Of a stretch of 64,000 nucleotides of DNA, positions 18,197 to 26,245 are shown one piece after another. The notes under the pieces were generated by a model. That model had not been told where the DNA came from and searched no databases. It saw only the letters and a list, made by a program, of their open reading frames with translations. The stretch is from Lachnospiraceae bacterium (GTDB lineage Bacteria; Bacillota; Clostridia; Lachnospirales; Lachnospiraceae), in assembly GCA_017405805.1 (NCBI GenBank), contig JAFQZU010000014.1:55114-119113 (forward strand). Direction: 5' to 3'. Made by a program: the position numbers and the translations under genes. Positions within the stretch are counted from its first letter, which is position 1; the number at the start of each line of letters is the position of its first letter.

Positions 18197-19274
18197 GTCC
18201 TTCTCCTTTCCGGGCCAAAACCGCCTTCAGCTGTTTCAGCAGTACTTCATTTTCCTCCGATCTTCTGACCGCGGCCCGGTAATCTCCCTGCCGCAGCCCG
18301 GGATATCCGCTGCAGTCCCGGATGAGGATCCCCTCCCGTAAAAGCGGCGCCGCCACTTCCGCCGGAGCCGAGAAAAACAGATAATTAGCGTCCCCGGGAT
18401 ACACGGTGCACCCCATTTCCGTCAGCGCCTTTTCCATCTGCCTGCGGCCGGCCGCCGTCATGATCCTCGCCTTTTCCAGGTAATCCCCCGCATTCTCCAG
18501 CGCCGCGCAGCCGGCGGTCTGGGCCGGAACGGAGACGGACCACTCGGGCTGGCGCAAGGCGATCGTTTCCAATATTTTCTCGTCCCCCGCCATGAGGTAG
18601 CCGAGCCTGATCCCGGGCATGGCGAATTTTTTCGTAAAGGCGTCCAGGACAAGGAGTCTCCTCCCGATCCCCTCCGCGTCGAGAAACCGGCGCATGGTGT
18701 GATCCTCCGGGGCCTGTGTCAGGTCCAGAAAACACTCGTCCGCCATGAGCCAGGTCCCCTGCGCCGCACACTGCGCGGCGATCCTGTGCATGAGCGCTGG
18801 CGGGATCCGGCTGCCCACGGGGTTCCCGGGAGAGCACAGGATCACCATGTCCGGCCGCCGGTCCAGATCCGCCAGAAAGCGATCTGTCAGCGCAAAATCC
18901 TCCTCCCGCCGGGTATAGTGGCGCAGCACCTGTGCCCCGGCGGCGCGCGCAGCCCGCTCGTATCCGGAAAAACAGGGCGCGCTAAGAAGGACCGTCCGCG
19001 GCGCGATCGCCTCCACGGCCGAAAGGAGCAGCTCCGAGGCCCCGTTCCCGCACAGGATCTTCCGTGCCGGCACGCCCGCAAAGTCCGAGATGGCCCGCCG
19101 GAGCGCGCGGCAATCCGGGTCCGGATACTGCGTGAGCGCGTCTTTGCTGCGCTCCAGCGCGGGGAACACTTCCTCCGGGATCCCCGCGGGACTGATATTG
19201 ACGGAGAAATCCAGCCGGATCTTCTCCGGTCCGTAGATATCGCCCCCATGCTTCATCGCCATCCGCTGTCTCAC
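18183..19274 (-). CDS. cobD: Threonine-phosphate decarboxylase CobD
   Basis: A 363-aa PLP enzyme of the histidinol-phosphate aminotransferase fold. It would decarboxylate L-threonine O-3-phosphate to aminopropanol phosphate, the linker used by CbiB. Motifs are KHGGDIYG at the N-terminus, NGASELL, SPGNPVG and TKKFAMPGIRLGY with the PLP lysine. The GTG at 19274 overlaps the cbiP stop (GTGA); ATG codons at 19262 and 19256 are alternatives. No separate threonine kinase (PduX-like) is encoded in this window. Confidence 0.85.
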   Translation of the reverse strand: MRQRMAMKHGGDIYGPEKIRLDFSVNISPAGIPEEVFPALERSKDALTQYPDPDCRALRRAISDFAGVPARKILCGNGASELLLSAVEAIAPRTVLLSAPCFSGYERAARAAGAQVLRHYTRREEDFALTDRFLADLDRRPDMVILCSPGNPVGSRIPPALMHRIAAQCAAQGTWLMADECFLDLTQAPEDHTMRRFLDAEGIGRRLLVLDAFTKKFAMPGIRLGYLMAGDEKILETIALRQPEWSVSVPAQTAGCAALENAGDYLEKARIMTAAGRRQMEKALTEMGCTVYPGDANYLFFSAPAEVAAPLLREGILIRDCSGYPGLRQGDYRAAVRRSEENEVLLKQLKAVLARKGEGRDGT

Positions 19275-20797
19275 ACTCCCTGTTCCAAAATGCGGTAGAT
19301 CCGGTCCATGTCCAGATGTGCCCGCAGTGTGTCGGCAAGAAGGTCATACTGAACCTCCTTGTAAGCTCTCTGTCCGCCGTCCTGCGGCGTCCCGGAAAGA
19401 ACGAGCCCGACTCCCTTGCGGGCCGCCAGGACCTCCACGACCCTTCGGGCGACGCCGGGCGCGTCAAAAACGCCGTGCACATAGGTCCCGTAGACATTTC
19501 CCGACGCCGCGCCGTCCGGCGCTTCATTCCCGTCCCGCTCCTGTCCGATCACGGAAAACGCCTTCTCTTCACTCTCCGTCCGCCCCATGTGGATCTCATA
19601 TCCCTCGACCGCCATGCCGCTGAGCGGTCCGAGCGTTCCTGGCAGCGCGCCGATCCTGCCCTGCACCCGGGTGCGCGTCTTCTGTGTGGCAAACACGGTC
19701 TCCGTATCCAGAAAGCCCAGCCCATGTGCCTCGCCCCCTGTCTCCGCGCCGCAGGGATCCGCAATCCTTCGTCCCAGCATCTGAAAACCGCCGCAGATGC
19801 CGAAGATCACCGCGCCGGAAGCTTCGCATCCGCGGACCGCGTCCGCCATGCCGCTCTCCCTGAGCCATCGAAGATCCTCCATCGTGTTCTTGGTCCCGGG
19901 CAGGATGACCATGTCCGGCCGTCCCAGCGCGTCGGGTTTTGACACGTACCTCAGATCCGCCTCCTGAATTCTGGAAAACACGCCAAAATCCGTGAAATTG
20001 GAAAGGTGAGGCAGACGCACCACCGCGATCTCCACCGGCTTTCCGGCGGGCGGCCGGTTGGTCCTTGTGAGCGCCGGCGCAAGGGAATCCTCCTCGTCGA
20101 GATCCAGCTGCATAAAGGGCACGACGCCCACCACCGGGACGCCGCTCTGCTCCTCCAGCATACGGACGCCCGGATCCAGGATGGACTTGTCCCCGCGGAA
20201 TTTGTTGACGATCAAGCCCTTCAGGAGCGCCTGCTCCGCGGGCTCCAGCAGCATCTGGGTTCCAAGAAGCTGGGCAAAGACGCCGCCGCGGTCGATATCC
20301 CCCGCCAGAAGCACCGGGGCGCCGACCCGCATGGCCAGCCCCATGTTGACGATGTCATCCTGCTTGAGGTTGATCTCGGCGGGACTTCCGGCCCCCTCGA
20401 TCACAATGATATCATATTCCGCCTCCAGGGAGCGATAGGCGTCCATGACTGTGGGAAAAAGCTCTTTTTTGCGGGCAAAATAGTGCCTGGCGTCCATGTC
20501 ACCCAGAACTTCGCCCATCACGATGACCTGCGAGCCCGTGTCGGTCGTGGGCTTGAGCAGGATCGGGTTCATGCGGACGTCGGGATCGGTCATGGCTGCC
20601 TCCGCCTGCATGACCTGAGCGCGGCCCATCTCCAGCCCGTCCGCCGTGATGCCGGAGTTGAGCGCCATATTCTGCGATTTAAAAGGTGCCGTCCTGTATC
20701 CGTCCCGGCGGAAGATCCGGCACAGCCCCGCCGCAAGAAGGCTCTTGCCGACGCCGGACATGGTTCCCTGGATCATGATAGGTCTTGCCATACGCAT
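19271..20797 (-). CDS. cbiP: Cobyric acid synthase
   Basis: A 508-aa glutamine-dependent amidase (CbiP/CobQ) that amidates side chains b, d, e and g of adenosylcobyrinic acid a,c-diamide. P-loop QGTMSGVGKS opens the protein, followed by APFKSQNMALNS, IEGAGSPAEINL and FGICGGFQMLG with the amidotransferase nucleophile Cys. ATGs at 20797 and 20791 are both possible; GGAAG is better spaced to the second. Located 72 bp after the cbiK stop, the largest gap inside the main operon. Confidence 0.95.
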   Translation of the reverse strand: MRMARPIMIQGTMSGVGKSLLAAGLCRIFRRDGYRTAPFKSQNMALNSGITADGLEMGRAQVMQAEAAMTDPDVRMNPILLKPTTDTGSQVIVMGEVLGDMDARHYFARKKELFPTVMDAYRSLEAEYDIIVIEGAGSPAEINLKQDDIVNMGLAMRVGAPVLLAGDIDRGGVFAQLLGTQMLLEPAEQALLKGLIVNKFRGDKSILDPGVRMLEEQSGVPVVGVVPFMQLDLDEEDSLAPALTRTNRPPAGKPVEIAVVRLPHLSNFTDFGVFSRIQEADLRYVSKPDALGRPDMVILPGTKNTMEDLRWLRESGMADAVRGCEASGAVIFGICGGFQMLGRRIADPCGAETGGEAHGLGFLDTETVFATQKTRTRVQGRIGALPGTLGPLSGMAVEGYEIHMGRTESEEKAFSVIGQERDGNEAPDGAASGNVYGTYVHGVFDAPGVARRVVEVLAARKGVGLVLSGTPQDGGQRAYKEVQYDLLADTLRAHLDMDRIYRILEQGV

Positions 20798-20869
20798 TCT
20801 TCCTTTTATTTAAAAACGGCTCCCGCGTGCCCGCGGGAGCCGGGAAACACTGATTGCTTCAGACCGTGG

Positions 20870-22543
20870 TCACTTCTTCACGGGATCGGAGACCATGACC
20901 TTGTGATCGTACCAGGTTCCCTTTGTACCGACCAGCGCACAGTCAAATTCCTCGCCGATGGCCGGTACGGGGATGTCAAAGCCGTTGACCTCCTCGATCG
21001 TCCCGTCGGAGTAGGTCACCTCGTCCGTCGTGGGCTGGAGCAGGACGGCGCCCTCTTTCTGTGCGTCCTCCGCCGTGCCCGGGAAGAGGTTGACGATATT
21101 CTTGGAAGCCAGAGAGACATGGATGGTCATCTGCCCGTCCTGCACCGTGAGAACGCCTTTGTCCTCATTGGCCTCGTTTACATGGAACATGCTGCTGTCC
21201 GTGGTAAACACGGCCTCATAGGTGCCGTCCTCCGGCACTGCCGCGGTCTGTGCAGCTTCCTGTGCCTCACCAGCCGCCGCAGGGGCGCCCGCAGCCTCCG
21301 ACGTATGGGCGACATAGAGCGCCTGCACGGCGGGGATCCTGCCGAGGCCCTCGATCTGGGTGTCGATCTTCTCAAAGCTTCCGTCCGCGGCAAACATGCT
21401 CTTCCAGGAATCCTCCTCGTCACCCGCCATATCGTTGTTGGCGTGGTCGCCGGCGACGACCATCAGGGGACGCAGCACGACCTTGGTATACCCTGCCGCC
21501 TTCACCTTCTCGATGATCTTGTCGCAGGCCGTCTCCTCGGGCTCGCCTTCCACGGTTCCGACAAAAACGTTGGTATATCCGAGCGCCTCCATCTGTGTCT
21601 GCATCTGGGAGTAGGTGACCTTGGCCACATGCGCGGTGCCGTGTCCCATGAATACGAAGGCAGTGCCGTCGTCGGCAGCAGCTTCGATGCTGTCATATCC
21701 GGCGCCTGCAACGGCAGCCTCCATCGCGGCTGCAGCCACGGCTTCCTTGTCCGCATTGATGACGGTCGCGTCTTTTCCGACTTCGCCCAGAAGCGGCTCC
21801 GCGATCTTCACGCTCTCAAAACTGTCTTTGACCGCATCCACAGCCAACATCAGTTCGTCATACTCTGCGCCGTGCATCAGGTGCGTGGGCTGGATGACCA
21901 GTTCCTTCACGCCGTTGTCGACAGCGCGCTGCAGGGCCTGCTCCATGTTGTCGATCACTTCGCCGTCGCGGGCCTGCACATGATTGAGGATGATCTGTGC
22001 GGTGAAAGCCCTGCGCACGGACCAGTCGGGGAAGGCCGCCTGGATGGCTTTCTCGATCCCGCCGATATCAGTCGCGCGGCTGTCGTTGAAGGATGTGCCG
22101 AAGCTCACCACAAGGATCTCCCTGTCGCCGATCTCATCCGCATTCAGCGGATCGTCCGCGGAGGCGTCGCCCGTATCCAGGCCAAAATAGTCCGCGTCCT
22201 CCACCAGCGCTTTCTGCGCGTCCGTCAGGGCGTCCCACGCTTCTTTCGCCGCAGCGATGTCCGCGTCCGTAGTCTCGGTGCGCTCCTGCACCTGTATCTT
22301 CTCGATCAGCGCCTGACACGTGTCGGCGGCCGCCTGATCCTCTTCACCGCCGGCTGCTTCAGCTTCTGCTTCTGCCGCGGGTTCCTCCGCTTCCTGCGTG
22401 CCTGCTTCTTCCGTCTCCTGCTCCTCTTTCGCAGTCTCTTCCGCCGCGGGTGCTGCACTTTGCGCGCCGGAACCGCCGCAGGCTGTCAGGAGTGCGCCCG
22501 CAAGGACTGCGGACATGACCATTGCTGTCATCTTTCTTTTCAT
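20870..22543 (-). CDS. cbiK: Lipoprotein sirohydrochlorin cobaltochelatase (CbiK-like) with C-terminal domain
   Basis: A 557-aa secreted protein. A signal peptide ends in lipobox LLTAC (C22), then an Ala/Glu-rich linker and a short helical segment (75-125, ALTDAQKALV). Residues 141-415 are CbiK: VVSFGTSFNDSR, MGHGTAH with H301, and GDHANNDMAGDEEDSW with H367, matching the metal-binding histidines of the family. Residues 438-553 are an added domain (DGTYEAVF, ending GTKGTWYDHKVMVSDP) like that in the binding lipoprotein at 11154-12773. It is first behind the cobalamin riboswitch; AAGGAGG precedes the ATG. Being anchored outside the membrane, it may handle cobalt, tetrapyrroles or haem externally, not insert cobalt in the cytoplasm. 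That is inference. Confidence 0.88.
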   Translation of the reverse strand: MKRKMTAMVMSAVLAGALLTACGGSGAQSAAPAAEETAKEEQETEEAGTQEAEEPAAEAEAEAAGGEEDQAAADTCQALIEKIQVQERTETTDADIAAAKEAWDALTDAQKALVEDADYFGLDTGDASADDPLNADEIGDREILVVSFGTSFNDSRATDIGGIEKAIQAAFPDWSVRRAFTAQIILNHVQARDGEVIDNMEQALQRAVDNGVKELVIQPTHLMHGAEYDELMLAVDAVKDSFESVKIAEPLLGEVGKDATVINADKEAVAAAAMEAAVAGAGYDSIEAAADDGTAFVFMGHGTAHVAKVTYSQMQTQMEALGYTNVFVGTVEGEPEETACDKIIEKVKAAGYTKVVLRPLMVVAGDHANNDMAGDEEDSWKSMFAADGSFEKIDTQIEGLGRIPAVQALYVAHTSEAAGAPAAAGEAQEAAQTAAVPEDGTYEAVFTTDSSMFHVNEANEDKGVLTVQDGQMTIHVSLASKNIVNLFPGTAEDAQKEGAVLLQPTTDEVTYSDGTIEEVNGFDIPVPAIGEEFDCALVGTKGTWYDHKVMVSDPVKK

Positions 22544-22555
22544 GACTTCCTCCTT

Positions 22556-22591
22556 AAAATAAAATCAGACCCCCTCCCGCGGAGACGGTCT
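22556..22591 (-). terminator. Riboswitch-linked intrinsic terminator before cbiK
   Basis: Minus-strand hairpin with AGACC and GGTCT as outer arms and an inner CTCC/GGAG pairing, followed by GATTTTATTTT. The ribosome-binding site of cbiK follows directly. It is well placed to be the expression platform of the cobalamin riboswitch upstream. Confidence 0.7.
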
Positions 22592-22681
22592 TGAAAAGCA
22601 GGCATGAAAAACAGCGGCAGAGACAGCTCGCTCCTGCCATTTTTCCGGCCGTGCAGGTCATACACCGTGACCGCAGGCTGA

Positions 22682-22866
22682 CGGTATGCAGGCAGGTCTC
22701 CTGGCTCATGGCGCTCATATGGGTCTCCCTCCCTTCCCGGCGGCAATGCCGCCAGTGGATCACGGGGACCCGCCACTTACAGTTGCGGGACAGCACAGGA
22801 TTTGCACCTGTTTCCCTTTTCACCCCTCGCAGCGGAGGGACACCTGCAACCACTCGGTATGTCACA
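22682..22866 (-). promoter_or_regulatory. Cobalamin (B12) riboswitch
   Basis: On the minus strand the aptamer shows GGTTGCAGGTG, GGGTGAAAAGGGAA, the B12 box core GCAAATCCTGTGCTGTCCC, GCAACTGTAAG, then CACTGG and finally GAGCCAGGAGACCTGCC at 22707-22690. These blocks are in the order of the Rfam cobalamin family. Adenosylcobalamin or another cobalamin binding should switch off the operon from cbiK onward through the terminator at 22556-22591. Confidence 0.96.
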
Positions 22867-22869
22867 ACT

Positions 22870-22897
22870 ATTATACTACTTAGTCCACCCTTAGCAA
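22870..22897 (-). promoter_or_regulatory. Promoter of the riboswitch-controlled cobalamin operon
   Basis: Minus strand: TTGCTA, 16-nt spacer, perfect TATAAT. It overlaps the last codons and stop of cobT, and predicted initiation falls just at the 5' end of the riboswitch. Confidence 0.7.
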
Positions 22898-23964
22898 AGA
22901 TTATTTCCGTTCCTGGCAAAATCTTCGTACTGCGGCACCCGGATCTCCTCGAAGGTCTCCATTTTGCGGTACACGTCGCACGCCATGTCCAGAAGCGGGA
23001 ACAGCGCCACCGCGCCGGTCCCTTCCCCCAGATGCATACCGGCGTCGATCACGGGTCTGAGGCCGAGCGAGGTCATCACCGCGCGCGTACCCGGCTCCCC
23101 GGAGATATGGGAGGCGAGCATGTACCCTTTGCAGGCGGGCGCCAGGCGGACAGCAGCCAGCGCCGCGACGGCCGAGATATAGCCGTCGATCACGACCGGC
23201 ACGCGGCAGGCGGCGCCGCCGATAAAAAGTCCCGTCAGTGCAGCGATGTCCAGACCACCCACCTTTGCCAGTACATCCAGCGGATCCTGGGGAGCGGGCC
23301 GGTTCAGGCCGATCGCGCGCCGCACGCAGCGGACTTTTTTCTCCACTCCCTCTCTCGGGAGTCCCGCCCCGCAGCCCGTCGCCTCGGCGGGGTCCATGGG
23401 AACGAGGACCGATGCGACCGCAGCGCTCGTGGTCGTATTGCCGATCCCCATCTCGCCGGAAGCAAGAATGCGATAGCCCGCATCGGCCAGCTCCACCGCC
23501 TTTTCTATGCCCGCTTCCAGCGCGAAAACAGCCTCTTCCCTGGTCATGGCCGGCCCCTTTGCGATGTTGGAGGTCCCGTATCTACATTTGCGCTTCTCTA
23601 TGCGGGGGGTATCGACCGCGATCCCCACATCCACCGGAAACAGGTCTGCCCCGGCCCTTTTGCACATGATAGCCGCACAGGAGATGCCGTCCGGGAAATT
23701 CTCCGCCACGATGGCAGTGGTCTCCTGTCCCGTCTGGCTCACGCCCTCTTCCACCACTCCGTTGTCGGCGCAGAAGATGACGAGGCCCTTCCTGCTTATA
23801 TCCACGTCGTCAGTCCCCTGCGCGGCAGCGATACTCACCACCATATCCTCCAGGGCGCCCAGCCCGTAAAGCGGCTTTGCGATCCGGTTCCACCGCGCTC
23901 TGCACCGCGCGGCGGCCGCCTGGTCCGGCGGCGTGATCCTCCCGATGATTTCTCTGTAGTCCAT
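22891..23964 (-). CDS. cobT: Nicotinate-nucleotide:dimethylbenzimidazole phosphoribosyltransferase
   Basis: A 357-aa enzyme that activates the lower-ligand base to alpha-ribazole phosphate. Family motifs are KPLYGLGALEDM, FCADNGVVEEGVSQT, GEMGIGNTTTSAA, KVGGLDIAALTG and a C-terminal GEGTGAVALFPLLDMA with the catalytic Glu. It lies in front of the riboswitch, so it seems to be transcribed from the RACE promoter and escapes direct B12 control, although read-through into the riboswitch is likely. Confidence 0.94.
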   Translation of the reverse strand: MDYREIIGRITPPDQAAAARCRARWNRIAKPLYGLGALEDMVVSIAAAQGTDDVDISRKGLVIFCADNGVVEEGVSQTGQETTAIVAENFPDGISCAAIMCKRAGADLFPVDVGIAVDTPRIEKRKCRYGTSNIAKGPAMTREEAVFALEAGIEKAVELADAGYRILASGEMGIGNTTTSAAVASVLVPMDPAEATGCGAGLPREGVEKKVRCVRRAIGLNRPAPQDPLDVLAKVGGLDIAALTGLFIGGAACRVPVVIDGYISAVAALAAVRLAPACKGYMLASHISGEPGTRAVMTSLGLRPVIDAGMHLGEGTGAVALFPLLDMACDVYRKMETFEEIRVPQYEDFARNGNNLC

Positions 23965-24009
23965 AAGTCTGCGGGTACTCCCTGTCCCGTGCGTAAAAGT
24001 GCTGCCTTT

Positions 24010-24552
24010 TCAATGAAACAGCACACAGCTCGTAAATGTTACCGTGTTTCTCCCGTAATAATACGGCGTGCCGGCGCTTTTGCACACATCCGTCACCAAA
24101 AGCCCGTATGCCTCCATGGAGATAAAAGCCTTGTCCGGAAAACGGCACGGCGCGTCCGGATAAGTGCAGGCCGCGCACTCGCCGCAGCCGCCGCTCCCCA
24201 TGGGAAGAAAGTCCTCCCCCGCCGCGCGCAGCTTTTCACAGTAGGTCTGAAACCGCTCTCTCTGCAGGTTCTGCGCCTCTTCTATGGCCTCTCCGTCGAA
24301 CTCGTCCTCCATGTCCGCCGTGGTCTGCAGGACGATCCCCCAGCGATATGCCGACGCCCTCTCCCTGCTCTCCTCCAGCGTGCCGCAGGCAGGCGGGCAG
24401 GTCCATGTTTTTGCGTATTTTCCGCACCGGTCCGCCTCGCACATCTGCCGCACCTCCGGCATAAAGACCAGATCGTCCGCGGCAAAAATCCCTCTCCCGC
24501 CAAGGCCGATCTCCTGCGCCAGGGCGGCCGCCTCCTGTTTCGTCATGATCAC
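24010..24552 (-). CDS. DUF2284 cysteine-rich metal-binding protein
   Basis: A 180-aa predicted metal-binding protein. Cysteines come in clusters: CEADRCGKYAKTWTCPPACG in the first third and GCGECAACTYPDAPCRFP in the last, the pattern of the DUF2284 family, probably Fe-S or another metal. The ATG overlaps the stop of the upstream RACE-like gene as ATGA, so the two are co-translated. DUF2284 proteins are often found beside corrinoid or methyltransferase genes; no function is established. cobT starts 45 bp downstream. Confidence 0.82.
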   Translation of the reverse strand: MIMTKQEAAALAQEIGLGGRGIFAADDLVFMPEVRQMCEADRCGKYAKTWTCPPACGTLEESRERASAYRWGIVLQTTADMEDEFDGEAIEEAQNLQRERFQTYCEKLRAAGEDFLPMGSGGCGECAACTYPDAPCRFPDKAFISMEAYGLLVTDVCKSAGTPYYYGRNTVTFTSCVLFH

Positions 24553-26039
24553 TCTCCATCCTGTTCCGGAAAGAACATACAGTCCATATACAGCTCGCTG
24601 AAAACCGCGCTCCCGGACAGCGGCGTCTCCCTGGCCGCCCGCGCCGTCTTCTCCATGCGCTCCGCCGCCGCCGGGTCCCGCAGCGCCATGACCGCCCCCG
24701 CCAGAGAGCTGTTGCCCACCGGCTCCATGCGGTCCATGAGCTCCTCAGGCAGAAGGCCTATGCCGACGGCCTTTTCGAGGTTGAGCTTCTGCCCGAACCC
24801 GCCCGCGATCCAGACCTTCTTTATGTGGTCATAGTCTGTCCCGTACTCCTTTATGAGTACCTCCAGGCCGGCCCGCACGGCCGCCTTGGCCAGCTGGACT
24901 TCACGGATATCCTTGCCCGTAAACACGACCCCCGGCGCCAGCGGGAATCCGTCGTCGCAGTATTCGTCCTCCAGAAGCCCCGTCTCGTCCATCAGGCCCT
25001 CTTTGAGCAGCTCGTAGACCGTCTCCACTACGCCCGTTCCGCAGATCCCCGCGGGGGGCGCGCCGCCGATGGTCTCGACCATGGCCTTCCCATCCCGGAT
25101 CTCTACGCCGCAGACGGCACCGGGAATGCCGGCCGTCCCGCAGCTTATATTTCCGCCCTCAAAGGCGGGCCCGGCAGCCGTGGAGGCGCACAGGATCCCG
25201 TCCCTGCAGCCGATGGCCATCTCGCCGTTGGTGCCCAGGTCCACGAGGACGCAGATCTCCTCGCTCCGGTCCATTCCGCAGGCGACGATCCCGCTGACGA
25301 TGTCCGCCCCGACATACGTGCTGATGCCCGGCAGGATCGTCATCTCCCCGTACCGGTGCAGGGAGATGTCGACCGGCGTATAGGGAGCCGTCCCAAGCGT
25401 CCGGCAGGACAGCCCCTGCAGCAGATGCTGCATAGTGGTGTTGCCGCTTATGACCATCGGAAGACTGCCCGGATGCCCGAGCTTACCGCGCAAAAGCGCC
25501 AGATCGCGGAAAACGCTCTCCTGCATGGCCCCGCCTTTTCCATTGCAGGCGGCGCTGATCCGGCTGATCACGTCCGCCCCCCAGGCCCTCTGGTGGTTTA
25601 CGCCTGCCGCCGTGCCGATCACGCGGCCCGAGGGCAGCTCCACAAGCGACATGGCGATGGTGGTCGTGCCCAGATCCACCGCGGCGGCGGTGCCTGTCAC
25701 GAGACCGGAAGCGCCCGGGGTATCTTCCGGACCCCCCAGGGCGATCAGCGTCTGCGCCTCGATTGCATCCTCATCCCCGGAGAGAAGCTCCAGCAGGGCT
25801 CCGGCGGGCGCATGGGTCCTGCAGGCCAGCCGCACGCCGTCCCCGATCTCCTGCGGCGTCAGCAGCGCTCTCTCCGCCTCTTCCGGCGCCGGCGCATCCC
25901 CGGTAAAACGCACCCTGCACTTTCCGCAGGTGCCCATTCCGCCGCAGAAGGCGGGCATATATATCCCCTGCTCCTGCAGGGAGGCCAGAACGGTCTGTCC
26001 CTTCGATGTCTCTGATATTCTGATCCTGCGGCGCTCCAT
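24549..26039 (-). CDS. RACE-like corrinoid activation protein (2Fe-2S + ASKHA ATPase)
   Basis: A 496-aa protein of the reductive activator of corrinoid enzymes type. The N-terminal [2Fe-2S] ferredoxin domain has C32, C38, C41 and C73 in the CX5CX2C...C pattern. After a short linker, AVDLGTTTIAM (about 119-129) begins the C-terminal actin-like ATPase domain (DUF4445), with VDLGTNGEMAIG and IAGGFGQKLNLEKA. RACE proteins use ATP to force Co(II) to Co(I) reduction in methyltransferase corrinoids. At 496 residues it is shorter than characterised members of about 600 or more, so the linker/middle region is reduced. No corrinoid methyltransferase lies nearby. Confidence 0.87.
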   Translation of the reverse strand: MERRRIRISETSKGQTVLASLQEQGIYMPAFCGGMGTCGKCRVRFTGDAPAPEEAERALLTPQEIGDGVRLACRTHAPAGALLELLSGDEDAIEAQTLIALGGPEDTPGASGLVTGTAAAVDLGTTTIAMSLVELPSGRVIGTAAGVNHQRAWGADVISRISAACNGKGGAMQESVFRDLALLRGKLGHPGSLPMVISGNTTMQHLLQGLSCRTLGTAPYTPVDISLHRYGEMTILPGISTYVGADIVSGIVACGMDRSEEICVLVDLGTNGEMAIGCRDGILCASTAAGPAFEGGNISCGTAGIPGAVCGVEIRDGKAMVETIGGAPPAGICGTGVVETVYELLKEGLMDETGLLEDEYCDDGFPLAPGVVFTGKDIREVQLAKAAVRAGLEVLIKEYGTDYDHIKKVWIAGGFGQKLNLEKAVGIGLLPEELMDRMEPVGNSSLAGAVMALRDPAAAERMEKTARAARETPLSGSAVFSELYMDCMFFPEQDGE

Positions 26040-26077
26040 GCCCCCTCCCTTCGTCCGAAAGCATTTTCTATGATTTT

Positions 26078-26107
26078 ACTATAATTCATCTTTCCCTTCC
26101 ATCTCAA
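26078..26107 (-). promoter_or_regulatory. Promoter of the RACE-DUF2284-cobT unit
   Basis: Minus strand: TTGAGA, 18-nt spacer, TATAGT, about 40 bp before the RACE start. No B12 aptamer is seen in this leader. Confidence 0.55.
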
Positions 26108-26141
26108 ATGCGGGATCCTCCTTCCCATACCCCTTCATTCG

Positions 26142-26170
26142 TTGACACTTCAACATTTCAGTGTTACAAT
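26142..26170 (+). promoter_or_regulatory. Promoter of degV
   Basis: Perfect TTGACA, 17-nt spacer, TACAAT, about 75 bp before the start codon and divergent from the RACE promoter. Confidence 0.75.
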
Positions 26171-26245
26171 TTTCAGACGTTGATTTATCAACTTATGCAC
26201 TACTTATGCCGGTCCCCGTGACCGGAAATCGGAGGTTACAAAAAA

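Noticed and set aside
26040-26245. A second B12 riboswitch upstream of the RACE-cobT unit
   Set aside because: The leader is short and has none of the aptamer blocks seen at 22682-22866; only divergent promoters are present.
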